A DNA stretch of 64,000 bases, taken from positions 1 through 64,000 of the forward strand of contig URWY01000004.1 of the NCBI GenBank assembly GCA_900551705.1, given 5' to 3'. Source of the stretch: an uncultured Bacillota bacterium. GTDB taxonomy: Bacteria; Bacillota; Clostridia; Christensenellales; UBA1242. The position numbers and the translations under genes were made by a program. Numbering within the stretch: position 1 is the stretch's first letter; each line of letters opens with the position of its first letter. This document shows positions 42,563-51,194 of this stretch, one piece after another. The notes beneath the pieces are model-generated. The model was not told the origin of the DNA. It saw nothing but the letters and a program-made list of their open reading frames with translations, and ran no database searches.

Positions 42563-43321
42563 ATGTTAAATGCTAATGTTCACATCATCTCAATGTTTGA
42601 TTGTTTAATGAGATTTTACGAAAACGAAAAGGAAATTTTCTCTTTAAATTCTCTCGGATTTTTAGGTGATGAAATTTCTTTAAAAATTGAAAATGCGGGC
42701 GACTTTCAAATTAAACTTTATCCGTTTAATAAAAAAAATGAAAATCAAAATATAGCTTATACTGCAAATTTCAAAGTTATAAATTCTGAACTTTTTTGCG
42801 AAAACAAGCAAGTGAATATTTTTAATCTTCCACAAAATAATATAATTATAAAATTCAATCCAATCAATTTAAAATCACAAAATTTTAATAATTTTGACAA
42901 AGTTGAAAATATTGGAAGTTCAATCAAAACTTTAAAAATACTTCCAACAATTAGCAAAAAGGGCGAAGTTGAAGTTTATGAAATAAACGGCGACAAGGCA
43001 AGTTTTAAAGAAAAATATTATGTTAGTTTGTTAAATAAAAAAAGTAATTTAAATAGCGATGTAATTAAATTATTGCAATTTTTTGAAGATTTGAAATTTG
43101 GTAGCGATGAAGACATAAAAGACAAATTTACAATCAGTTTGTCGGAAAAACTATCTGACGCAACACTTAAAAACTTTTTTGGAAATTTTGATGAAGCAAG
43201 ACTTGTAAATTATTTTGAACAGCCAGCAGTTGCACTTTTAAATAATAAAAATAAACAGGCAAAAGTTTTTAGTGCAACTTTTGACAAAGGTTTGATTGAT
43301 AATATTTTTGAGATTGAATAA
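42563..43321 (+). CDS. hypothetical protein, 252 aa
   Basis: Not recognised. The chain is rich in Asn, Lys, Phe and Ile with alternating strands in the first half (FQIKLYPFNKKNEN) and helices in the second (LSEKLSDATLKNFFGNFDEARL). There is no signal peptide or membrane helix. It is divergent from the SANT-like gene and 42 nt ahead of the TM2 gene. The ATG at 42563 has no ribosome-binding site; TAAAAT ends 5 nt before it. Confidence 0.65.
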   Translation: MLNANVHIISMFDCLMRFYENEKEIFSLNSLGFLGDEISLKIENAGDFQIKLYPFNKKNENQNIAYTANFKVINSELFCENKQVNIFNLPQNNIIIKFNPINLKSQNFNNFDKVENIGSSIKTLKILPTISKKGEVEVYEINGDKASFKEKYYVSLLNKKSNLNSDVIKLLQFFEDLKFGSDEDIKDKFTISLSEKLSDATLKNFFGNFDEARLVNYFEQPAVALLNNKNKQAKVFSATFDKGLIDNIFEIE

Positions 43322-43326
43322 AAACT

Positions 43327-43355
43327 TTGACATATTAATATGAATTTGTTAAACT
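43327..43355 (+). promoter_or_regulatory. promoter of the TM2 gene, leaderless arrangement
   Basis: TTGACA (43327-43332), 17 bp, TAAACT (43350-43355), 8 nt, ATG 43364; no ribosome-binding site. Confidence 0.5.
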
Positions 43356-43363
43356 CATGTTGT

Positions 43364-43966
43364 ATGAAATATGATAACGGCATAAAAAAATGCCCAAGAT
43401 GCCATGAGAAATATTTAGTTAGTCAAAAAAAATGTCAATTTTGCGGTCTTGTTTTTGATAGGTTAAATTATGTCTCTAATAAGTCAGCACGCAAAGAAGT
43501 GATTAAACTTCATAGAAGAAATTACATCATGACAGACGAATGGCCAGCAGATGCAAGCAAAAAAACTGCACTTTTGTTATGTGCATTTTTAGGCTTTACA
43601 GGTGCTCACAATTTTTATCTTGGAAGGTTTTATAAAGGACTTACAGTTTTATTTGGGCTTATTTGTTCAATGGTTTTATTGTTGATTCCATATAAATCTC
43701 TTGCTTATGAAATTATTTGGTATATCAGTTTGTTGCCAGCTGCAAGTGTTTTAATAATGTGGGTTTTGGACTTTATCAGAATCTTTTTGGAACGATATAA
43801 AATACCGATCAGTATTGACGAAAAACTATATTCTTTAAAGAGCGAAATCATTGTTGATGAAAAGAAAGATAATGGTGAAAACAAGGAAGAAAAAGACGAA
43901 AAAACAGAAAATATAGAAAAAGAAAGCAAGAAAATAAATAAAAACAAGAAAAAGAAGAAAAATTAA
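43364..43966 (+). CDS. zinc-ribbon and TM2-domain membrane protein
   Basis: A 200-residue membrane protein. The N-terminus has a four-Cys zinc ribbon (CPRCHEKY and CQFCGL). It is followed by a TM2 domain (KKTALLLCAFLGFTGAHNFYLGRFYKG) with the usual Gly/Asp-rich turn between membrane helices, a further helix pair and a highly charged Lys/Glu tail. Function of TM2 proteins in bacteria is unknown. An alternative ATG lies at 43340, but the promoter spacing favours 43364. It is 13 nt upstream of mnmA. Confidence 0.82.
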   Translation: MKYDNGIKKCPRCHEKYLVSQKKCQFCGLVFDRLNYVSNKSARKEVIKLHRRNYIMTDEWPADASKKTALLLCAFLGFTGAHNFYLGRFYKGLTVLFGLICSMVLLLIPYKSLAYEIIWYISLLPAASVLIMWVLDFIRIFLERYKIPISIDEKLYSLKSEIIVDEKKDNGENKEEKDEKTENIEKESKKINKNKKKKKN

Positions 43967-43979
43967 ATAGAGAGAAAGA

Positions 43980-45068
43980 ATGGAAACTGTTGTTATAGGA
44001 ATGAGTGGCGGTGTTGATTCCGCTGTTAGTGCACATTTGTTAAAGGAGCAAGGCTACAATGTTGTTGCTCTTTTTATGGTTAATTGGGAAGAAACAGATA
44101 ACGAAGGTGCTTGCACAAGTGAAAGAGATTATGAAGATGTTAAGCGTGTTTGTGCAACGCTGAATATTCCTTATTACACGATAAATTTTGCAAAAGAATA
44201 TTATGACCATGTTTTTGAATATTTTTTGAACGAATACAAAAACGGCAGAACTCCAAATCCTGATGTGCTTTGTAATCGTGAAATTAAATTCGGCCCATTT
44301 TTAGATTTTGCAAAGAAAATTGGTGCAGATAAAATTGCAACAGGTCACTATGCAAAAGTTGAAGAAAAAGACGGAAAGTTTTATCTTAAAAAAGCAAAAG
44401 ATAAAAACAAAGACCAATCATATTTTTTAAATCAATTAAACCAAAAACAATTGTCTTCTGTTTTGTTTCCTCTTGCAGATATTGAAAAAACAGAGGTTAG
44501 AAAAATTGCTGATGAACTTGGGCTTTCAAATGCAAGAAAAAAAGATTCCACTGGAATTTGTTTTATTGGCGAAAGAAATTTTAAAAAGTTTTTGAAAGGT
44601 TTTTTACCTGCTCAACCTGGGCTTATCAAAACACCACAAGGAGAAATAATTGGAGAGCATGACGGGCTGATGTATTACACACTTGGACAAAGACGCGGGC
44701 TTAATATTGGTGGAAGAAAGGGCGGAACAGGCGAGCGTTGGTTTGTTTTGGATAAAGACTTAAAAAACAATGTCCTTGTTGTTTCTCAGGGAGAAGATGA
44801 TGCGTTATTTTCTGATGGACTTTACGCAAAAGAATTTAATTTTATACCAAATGTTCCAACGCAAAAATGTTTTGAATGTTTTGCAAAATTTAGATATCGT
44901 CAACCTGATCAAAAAGTTAAAGTTAAAGTTTTGAATGATAAAGAAATCAAAGTTGATTTTTTTGAAAAGCAAAGGGCAATCACACCTGGTCAATTTGTTG
45001 TGCTTTATGATGAAAATGAAAATTGCTTAGGCGGCGGAGTTATAGATAAATTTTATTATAATAAATAA
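43980..45068 (+). CDS. mnmA: tRNA-specific 2-thiouridylase MnmA
   Basis: Adds sulfur to C2 of U34 in Lys, Glu and Gln tRNAs. The ATP pyrophosphatase loop GMSGGVDSAVSA (residues 7-18), NPDVLCNREIKF with the first catalytic Cys, and DSTGICFIGERNF with the second are present in 362 residues. It modifies the same nucleotide as the MnmE-MnmG pair at 31.9-35.1 kb. A GAGAGAAAG site precedes the ATG. Confidence 0.98.
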   Translation: METVVIGMSGGVDSAVSAHLLKEQGYNVVALFMVNWEETDNEGACTSERDYEDVKRVCATLNIPYYTINFAKEYYDHVFEYFLNEYKNGRTPNPDVLCNREIKFGPFLDFAKKIGADKIATGHYAKVEEKDGKFYLKKAKDKNKDQSYFLNQLNQKQLSSVLFPLADIEKTEVRKIADELGLSNARKKDSTGICFIGERNFKKFLKGFLPAQPGLIKTPQGEIIGEHDGLMYYTLGQRRGLNIGGRKGGTGERWFVLDKDLKNNVLVVSQGEDDALFSDGLYAKEFNFIPNVPTQKCFECFAKFRYRQPDQKVKVKVLNDKEIKVDFFEKQRAITPGQFVVLYDENENCLGGGVIDKFYYNK

Positions 45069-45176
45069 AATAAAGGGTTTTTAAATTTCATGTCGAAATA
45101 AATATATTGACATGGAATTTTTTGTTTATTCCATACTTTTAATAGAATTATTAAGTTTTTTGAAAAGGAAAAAGTT

Positions 45177-46922
45177 TTGCCAAAATATTATTATCCACCA
45201 GAATGGTATGCAGAATTAAAACAAAGAAATAATATCGTAAGCGTTGTTTCTTCATACATAACTTTAAATCGTAAAGGCAGGCAGTATTGGGCGTGCTGTC
45301 CTTTTCATCACGAAAAAACACCTTCTTTTACTGTAAACGAAGAAGGTCAATATTATCATTGCTTTGGTTGCGGTGTTGGCGGTAATGTTGTTGATTTTGT
45401 TATGCAAATGGAAAGTTGCGACCGTGAACGCGCTATCGAAATTCTTGCTCAAAAAGCAGGAATGAAAATGCCAGAGAACATGGGTGATGCAAGCATAATT
45501 GAACAACAGAAAAAAGAAAAAACCGATATATTAAAAGCACTTGATTTAACAAAAGAATTTTATAAGAAAAGTTTGTATCTTCCTATTGCAAAAGATGCAC
45601 AAAATTATTTAAAAAAACGCGGTTTTAAGAAAAGTGATTTAGACAATTTTGAAATTGGTTATGCGCACAATAATGATGTAATTAAATACTTGAAAAGTCA
45701 AAATATTCCTTTTGAAATTATGGAAAAAGCCGGAATTGCAGGCGTAAGTAATGGTAGGGAATTTGACTATCAATCAAATAGGCTTGTGTTTCCAATTTTA
45801 AATTCTTATGAAGAAACAGTTGGTTTTAGCGGAAGAATTATTTTGCCAAATGACGAGCGTTCAAAATATAAAAATACTTCGCAATCGCCAGTTTTTGATA
45901 AAAGTTCTTGCGTTTACGGAATACATCTTGTAAAGCGAATTAGAAAAGAAAGAAAGATTGACAAAATCATTATTGTTGAAGGTCAAATTGATGTTATAAC
46001 AATGAACTCAAATGGTTTTTCGCCAACGGTTGCTTGTTTAGGAACGGCACTCACTCCAAAACACGCAAGAGAACTCAAAAGGTTCTGTGACGATGTAACA
46101 CTTTTATTTGACGGCGATGAAGCGGGTATGAAAGCAGCATCTAGGTCGATTGGAATTTTGGTTGATAACGATTTGTCAGTTAAAGTTGCAAGGCTTCCAA
46201 AAGGATTTGACCCTGATGAATTTCTTAAAAACTTTGGTAGAGAAAAAATGCAAAGTTTGATTGATAACGCAAAACATTATGTTGAATATTTGTTAGATAT
46301 AACGCAGGAGCAATACAATTTAAAAGAGCCAAATGAGAAGTCAAAATGCGTTAAGAAATGCTTGGAAATAATTTCAGCGTTAAAAACATCTTCCGAACAA
46401 GAGATTTATTTAAAATTGTTATCGCAAAGAATGTCAATATCTCTTGAAACACTCAAACGAGATGTTGTGAGTGCGAATAGTGAAAATATGGCAAATGAAG
46501 ATAAAGATGTTTTAATTAATCAAGAAGATGGCAATATTAAAGCAATAAAATATATTTTACTAGCCATGATAAAGAAAAAATCATACACAAATGGCAAAGC
46601 GTCACTTAGAAAATACATTTCGCACCCAGTTTATCAATCGCTCTATGACAAGATTTTACAATCTAATATCAGCGGCGAAAACTTAAATTTAGATGAAGAA
46701 GAAAAAGAAATCTATGATAGCATTTTGGAACTTGACGATAGTTTGCTGACTGAGTCGTTTTATAACGAATGTGCTTTTAAAATTTTTGAAAATCACATGA
46801 AAATTTGGCAACAGGTGTTAAGTGAAAAATATAAGGAAACTTCTAATATAGAAGAAAGAAAACAAATCTCAGCAGAAATTGCACAAATAATTGCAAAAAT
46901 GAAAAACAAGGTAATTGATTAA
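45177..46922 (+). CDS. dnaG: DNA primase DnaG
   Basis: Makes RNA primers for replication. The N-terminal CHC2 zinc finger (CCPFHHEKTPSF; YHCFGCGVGGN), the TOPRIM core (VEGQIDVI; DGDEAGMKAA) and the C-terminal helicase-binding region are in order over 581 residues. The start is TTG 45177 behind AAAAGGAAA. It forms the conserved dnaG-rpoD operon, 24 nt before rpoD; a TTGACA box (45107-45112) with a CATACT box 19 bp on is the likely promoter. Confidence 0.97.
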   Translation: MPKYYYPPEWYAELKQRNNIVSVVSSYITLNRKGRQYWACCPFHHEKTPSFTVNEEGQYYHCFGCGVGGNVVDFVMQMESCDRERAIEILAQKAGMKMPENMGDASIIEQQKKEKTDILKALDLTKEFYKKSLYLPIAKDAQNYLKKRGFKKSDLDNFEIGYAHNNDVIKYLKSQNIPFEIMEKAGIAGVSNGREFDYQSNRLVFPILNSYEETVGFSGRIILPNDERSKYKNTSQSPVFDKSSCVYGIHLVKRIRKERKIDKIIIVEGQIDVITMNSNGFSPTVACLGTALTPKHARELKRFCDDVTLLFDGDEAGMKAASRSIGILVDNDLSVKVARLPKGFDPDEFLKNFGREKMQSLIDNAKHYVEYLLDITQEQYNLKEPNEKSKCVKKCLEIISALKTSSEQEIYLKLLSQRMSISLETLKRDVVSANSENMANEDKDVLINQEDGNIKAIKYILLAMIKKKSYTNGKASLRKYISHPVYQSLYDKILQSNISGENLNLDEEEKEIYDSILELDDSLLTESFYNECAFKIFENHMKIWQQVLSEKYKETSNIEERKQISAEIAQIIAKMKNKVID

Positions 46923-46946
46923 CAAAAGAAAAGTTTTGGAGGAAAA

Positions 46947-48002
46947 ATGAACGAGAATTTTAAAGTTGAGTTGAATAGGTTTTTAGATATTGGTCGTAAA
47001 AAAGGAAATGTCAACGAAGAAGACATTTATTTTAGACTTATGAAATATGATGCATCAAAAGATGAAATCAATGAGTTTATTGATACAATCGAAAAAAATG
47101 GCATCAAGATTATCAAATCACATGAAGAAGATGTTGCAAAAGAAGACTTGGACGAAATTATCACACAAGTTAGCGTTGATGACCCGGTTAAAACATATTT
47201 AAAAGATATAGGTAAAGTTCCACTTTTAACAGGTGACGAAGAAATTGAACTTGCTAAGCGTATGGCAGAGGGCGATGAAGCGGCTAAAGCAAAACTTTCT
47301 GAAAGCAATTTAAGGCTTGTTGTTAGCATCGCAAAAAGATATGTTTCGCGCTCAAATATGCAGTTTTTGGATTTAATTCAAGAAGGTAATATTGGTCTTT
47401 TAAAAGCTGTTGAAAAATTTGACTTCACAAAAGGATTTAGATTTTCAACTTATGCAACTTGGTGGATTAGACAATCAATAACAAGAGCAATTGCAGACCA
47501 AGCAAGAACTATTCGTGTTCCTGTTCACATGGTTGAAACAATCAATCGTTTAACAAGAACAACAAGAACTTTAATTCAAAAACTTGGTCGTGACCCAACT
47601 GCATCAGAAATTGCAAGTGCTATGGGACTTACAGAAGCACGAGTTGCAGAAATTCAAAAAATTGCGCTTGACCCAATTTCACTTGAAACAACAATCGGTG
47701 ACGAAGAAGATAGTAAAATTAGCGATTTTATCGAAGATGAAACAGCAGTATCGCCACTTGAAGCAACAAGCCAAGTTTTGCTTAGAGAACAACTATTATC
47801 TGTTATCGAAACACTTACACCTCGTGAACAAAAAGTTATTCGTATGCGTTATGGCTTAGATAATTCGCACCCAAGAACTCTTGAAGAAGTTGGTAAAGAA
47901 TTCAATGTTACTCGTGAAAGAATTAGACAAATTGAAGCAAAAGCGCTTAGAAAATTAAGACACCCAAATAGAAGTAAAAAACTTGTAGATTTTAGAAGTT
48001 AA
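46947..48002 (+). CDS. sigA: primary sigma factor SigA/RpoD
   Basis: The housekeeping sigma factor, 351 residues. Region 1.1 is short, region 1.2 contains DPVKTYLKDIGKVPLLT, region 2 has FSTYATWWIRQSITRAI, and region 4 ends with VTRERIRQIEAKALRKLRHP. The strong GGAGG at 46940 supports ATG 46947. Its presence fits the TTGACA/TATAAT promoters seen throughout the window. Confidence 0.98.
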   Translation: MNENFKVELNRFLDIGRKKGNVNEEDIYFRLMKYDASKDEINEFIDTIEKNGIKIIKSHEEDVAKEDLDEIITQVSVDDPVKTYLKDIGKVPLLTGDEEIELAKRMAEGDEAAKAKLSESNLRLVVSIAKRYVSRSNMQFLDLIQEGNIGLLKAVEKFDFTKGFRFSTYATWWIRQSITRAIADQARTIRVPVHMVETINRLTRTTRTLIQKLGRDPTASEIASAMGLTEARVAEIQKIALDPISLETTIGDEEDSKISDFIEDETAVSPLEATSQVLLREQLLSVIETLTPREQKVIRMRYGLDNSHPRTLEEVGKEFNVTRERIRQIEAKALRKLRHPNRSKKLVDFRS

Positions 48003-48055
48003 AAATAATTTGAAAATTTGCAAAATATATGATATAAATTTCAAAAGGATAAATT

Positions 48056-48757
48056 ATGGACATTTCAAAAATTATAGAATATCAAAAGAAAGACGCTGAA
48101 CTTTTTAAAATTGAAAATCAACTTGCAAAAAGTGAATTCAAAAAGAATTATCAAGATATGATAGCAGTTGTTAAAAAAGCACAAGAAAAATCTTCACAAC
48201 TTGAAAATCAAGCAGGATTGCTTTTAAAAGATTTTAATCTTTTGAATAAGACATACAACGAAAACAACGCTAATGTTGAAAAACTTGCAAGCAAAGATTT
48301 ATCAAAACTTTCCGAAACTGAGTTTGAAACATTGACAAAAAATGTAAATGCACTTGTAAACAACTTAAACATTTTGGAAAAGAAAATTTTGCAAATTGCT
48401 GAAAAGTTAAACATATCTTTAAATGAATTTGATACTGCTAAGAAAAATTATGGTTCAGCAAAAGCAAAATACACGGAGAATAAGAAAAAATATGACGAAT
48501 TAGCTGCGTCAAAGCAACCAGAAATTGAAAAAATTAAAGGCGAACTTGCCAATATGGAAAAATCAATAGATTCAAAACTTATAGCAAAATACAAGCAACA
48601 TAGGCAAGATAAATTGTTTCCAGTGTTCGCTCCACTCTCTGGTAGGTCATGCGGCGTTTGTATGCTCGAACTTTCATCAGTTGAAGTTGATAAAGTTAAA
48701 AGTCAAGGTTATTTAGAATGTGATAACTGTCATAGAATTATTTACAATGTGAATTAA
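48056..48757 (+). CDS. coiled-coil and C4 zinc-ribbon protein
   Basis: A 233-residue protein of the COG1579 type: a long antiparallel coiled coil (residues about 5-180) and a C-terminal zinc ribbon with CGVC and CDNC. Members are cytosolic, nucleic-acid-associated in some models, and commonly encoded beside rpoD in Clostridia. An AAGGAT site precedes ATG 48056. Confidence 0.88.
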   Translation: MDISKIIEYQKKDAELFKIENQLAKSEFKKNYQDMIAVVKKAQEKSSQLENQAGLLLKDFNLLNKTYNENNANVEKLASKDLSKLSETEFETLTKNVNALVNNLNILEKKILQIAEKLNISLNEFDTAKKNYGSAKAKYTENKKKYDELAASKQPEIEKIKGELANMEKSIDSKLIAKYKQHRQDKLFPVFAPLSGRSCGVCMLELSSVEVDKVKSQGYLECDNCHRIIYNVN

Positions 48758-48781
48758 CCAAACGAAAATATAAAAATAAAA

Positions 48782-48808
48782 AACAAGACTTGTGTCTTGC
48801 TTTTTTTA
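48782..48808 (+). terminator. intrinsic terminator after the zinc-ribbon gene
   Basis: CAAGAC/GTCTTG stem followed by CTTTTTTT. Confidence 0.8.
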
Positions 48809-50272
48809 TAGTAAAGGAGAGAACAACCTAAAAAATGTTTGTGCTATTTTAGAATACCAAGGTTTGCGTTTAAAATATGTTTTATCTATCTTTTTAGAGT
48901 TTACAACATCGTTTTCAAATATTGCAATATTTTGTTTTGATACTTCTTCGCCATATAAAAACGCGTTTATTTCAAAGTTTAAAGCAAATGACCTGTTATC
49001 AAAATTGCAAGTTCCAATTGACACAACTTTGTCATCAATCATCACAACTTTTGAGTGGATAAATCCGTTATACAAATAAACATTGACATTGCTACCAAAA
49101 TTTAAAAGTTCTTTTACATAGGAAAGAGTTGCCATGTAAACAACTTTTTTGTCTGGAATAGCTGGAATCATTAAATTAATTTCAACGCCGCTCATTCTTG
49201 CAACATTTAATGCACTAATCATAACTTCATCAGGAATGAAATAGGGTGTTTGAATATATATTTTTTCTTTTGCAGATAAAATCATTTTTAAAAATGCTTC
49301 TTTTATAGGTTGGTCATCATATTCGGGACCACTTGTAATAACCTGTGCACCAGTTTCGCCAGCATTTCTGTTTGGCACAAAATATCCTTCATTGGAAAGA
49401 CTTTCAAAATTGCTTCCCAATTTTTTGCAATATCTCCAATCATTAAAGAAAGCACTTTGAAAACCATAAACAGCATCGCCAACAATTCTGATGTGCGTGT
49501 CGCGCCAAGGTGATAATTTCTTTTTTCTACCCATGTGGTCATCACGGATATTAATTCCACCAGTGTATGCTATTTTGCCATCTATGACAACAATCTTTCT
49601 GTGATTTCTATAATTCATCTTAAAATTGATAAGTCTGATTCCAAAAAGCGGTGGGAAAAATTCCGCAACTTCGCCTCCTGCTTTTTCTAACTTTTTATAA
49701 AAGCTTCGTTTAGTTTTTAAACAGCCAACTGAATCGTATAAAAGTTTAACTTTAACACCTTGCTGAGCTTTTTCAATTAGAATATCCATAATTTCGTTGC
49801 CGACTTCGTCATTAGCAAAAATGTAATAAAGCATATTAATTGAATGTTTAGCATTTTTTAGATCTTTTTTAAGAGCGGTTATTTTGTCTTCTCCGTTAGT
49901 GAAAACTCTAACATCGTTATGCCTAAAATATGCACTATTGGAATTGTTTAAGTTGAATATCAGCAGGTCAGAAAAGTTTTTTTCTTCTTTATTTTTGTAT
50001 TTTCTATCTTGTAAATTCTCTTTTTGTTTTAATATGAATTCGTTATATTCCTTTTGATAAAGTCTTTTTTTCTTTATCATTCTTCTAGTTTTATAACTTA
50101 AACCGCTACCGATTAAAATATATAAAATAAAACCAAAAATTGGGAAAAAAGTTAAAATTACTAGCCATGAAACAATAATTTGTGGTTTTTTACGCTCCAC
50201 AAAAATCATTGTCAGAATGCTAAGAATGTTAATACAAAAAACTACAAATACAATAAGTCCTAAAATATTCAA
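48806..50272 (-). CDS. cls: cardiolipin synthase
   Basis: Joins two phosphatidylglycerol molecules to make cardiolipin at the membrane. Two N-terminal membrane helices (residues 1-60) are followed by two phospholipase D motifs: HRKIVVIDG with GGIN, and HSKVVMIDD with GTCNFDNRSF. 488 residues is normal. The TTG at 50272 follows AGAGGT. Confidence 0.96.
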   Translation of the reverse strand: MNILGLIVFVVFCINILSILTMIFVERKKPQIIVSWLVILTFFPIFGFILYILIGSGLSYKTRRMIKKKRLYQKEYNEFILKQKENLQDRKYKNKEEKNFSDLLIFNLNNSNSAYFRHNDVRVFTNGEDKITALKKDLKNAKHSINMLYYIFANDEVGNEIMDILIEKAQQGVKVKLLYDSVGCLKTKRSFYKKLEKAGGEVAEFFPPLFGIRLINFKMNYRNHRKIVVIDGKIAYTGGINIRDDHMGRKKKLSPWRDTHIRIVGDAVYGFQSAFFNDWRYCKKLGSNFESLSNEGYFVPNRNAGETGAQVITSGPEYDDQPIKEAFLKMILSAKEKIYIQTPYFIPDEVMISALNVARMSGVEINLMIPAIPDKKVVYMATLSYVKELLNFGSNVNVYLYNGFIHSKVVMIDDKVVSIGTCNFDNRSFALNFEINAFLYGEEVSKQNIAIFENDVVNSKKIDKTYFKRKPWYSKIAQTFFRLFSPLL

Positions 50273-50345
50273 TATTTACCTCTGGTAATATATTAACCAT
50301 TTAAACTAGTTTTTACAAATAAAATTAAGATTGATGTTAATATAT

Positions 50346-50374
50346 TTGATAAAAAACAAAAATTGTGATATATT
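50346..50374 (+). promoter_or_regulatory. promoter of the third TasA-like gene
   Basis: TTGATA (50346-50351), 17 bp, TATATT (50369-50374) with an upstream TG. Confidence 0.75.
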
Positions 50375-50396
50375 AGTTTTAACTAAAGGGGGTAAT

Positions 50397-51155
50397 ATGA
50401 AGAAAACTTCTTTGCGTAGAAATATTTTCGTTGGATTGTGTGCTGTGCTTTGTTTAGCACTTATTGTCTCTATTTCAACAACAGTAGCTTATTTGTCTAG
50501 TAAAAGAAATACAACTGGATATCTTGAATTTGCATCTGGAATATCCATTGATTACAAAAATGTTAAAGAATCGTCAACATCTAATGCTGTTGGTAATTTG
50601 TTATATTTTAACGATAAAAATAATGATGGAAGTATTGATGATGGCGAACTTGAAAAATTGATTTTAACAAATATTATGCCAAGTGATACAATAAAAATTG
50701 CTAACCCAAAATTATCTCCAAAAGAGAACACAGCAACATTCGCTTTGAGAGCGAAATTGGTTATCACAGATATGTCTGATAGGCAAAACTTTGTAAAATA
50801 TCAAACCCCAGAAGAAATAACAGAATTTTTAAATGGTTCAAATAAATTGCTCGCAAGCGGTGCAATAGAATTTGCAGATAATTGGGAGTTTAATTCAGCA
50901 GATAATTATCATTATTTTGTATCAGCAGGCTCAACTTCTATTTCAGAAAGATTGATTGAAATTGGCTATGATAATTCAGTTGAAACACAACAAGAAATTT
51001 ATTTGTTCAAAGGTGATTTGGTAAATCAAAACCTTGTTACAATCACCATAATTGACGGCGAACCTATTGAAGAGTTGCCAGCAAAATCTGTTAAGATTGA
51101 ATTATTTATTGAAGCAATTCAATACTCAGCTGTTGAAAACTGGAATTTAGGTTAG
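50397..51155 (+). CDS. SipW-dependent TasA/camelysin-like exported protein (third copy)
   Basis: A 252-residue protein with basic start KKTSLRRN, a hydrophobic helix ending in TTVAYLSSKRNTTG, and GISIDYKNV after it, matching the other two copies. The mature domain has the same order of strand blocks (NPKLSPKENTATFALRAKLVI; FADNWEF). ATG 50397 follows AAAGGGGG; a frame extending upstream has no signal-peptide start. It sits alone between cls and the phosphoketolase gene. An EF-hand-like DKNNDGSIDDGE at about residues 62-73 may bind calcium (inference). Confidence 0.78.
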   Translation: MKKTSLRRNIFVGLCAVLCLALIVSISTTVAYLSSKRNTTGYLEFASGISIDYKNVKESSTSNAVGNLLYFNDKNNDGSIDDGELEKLILTNIMPSDTIKIANPKLSPKENTATFALRAKLVITDMSDRQNFVKYQTPEEITEFLNGSNKLLASGAIEFADNWEFNSADNYHYFVSAGSTSISERLIEIGYDNSVETQQEIYLFKGDLVNQNLVTITIIDGEPIEELPAKSVKIELFIEAIQYSAVENWNLG

Positions 51156-51167
51156 AATATAATAAAT

Positions 51168-51194
51168 AAAAAGGTGCTTTGTAGCACCTTTTTT
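51168..51194. terminator. bidirectional terminator
   Basis: AAAAGGTGCT/AGCACCTTTT hairpin with T tails, shared with the convergent phosphoketolase gene. Confidence 0.85.
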
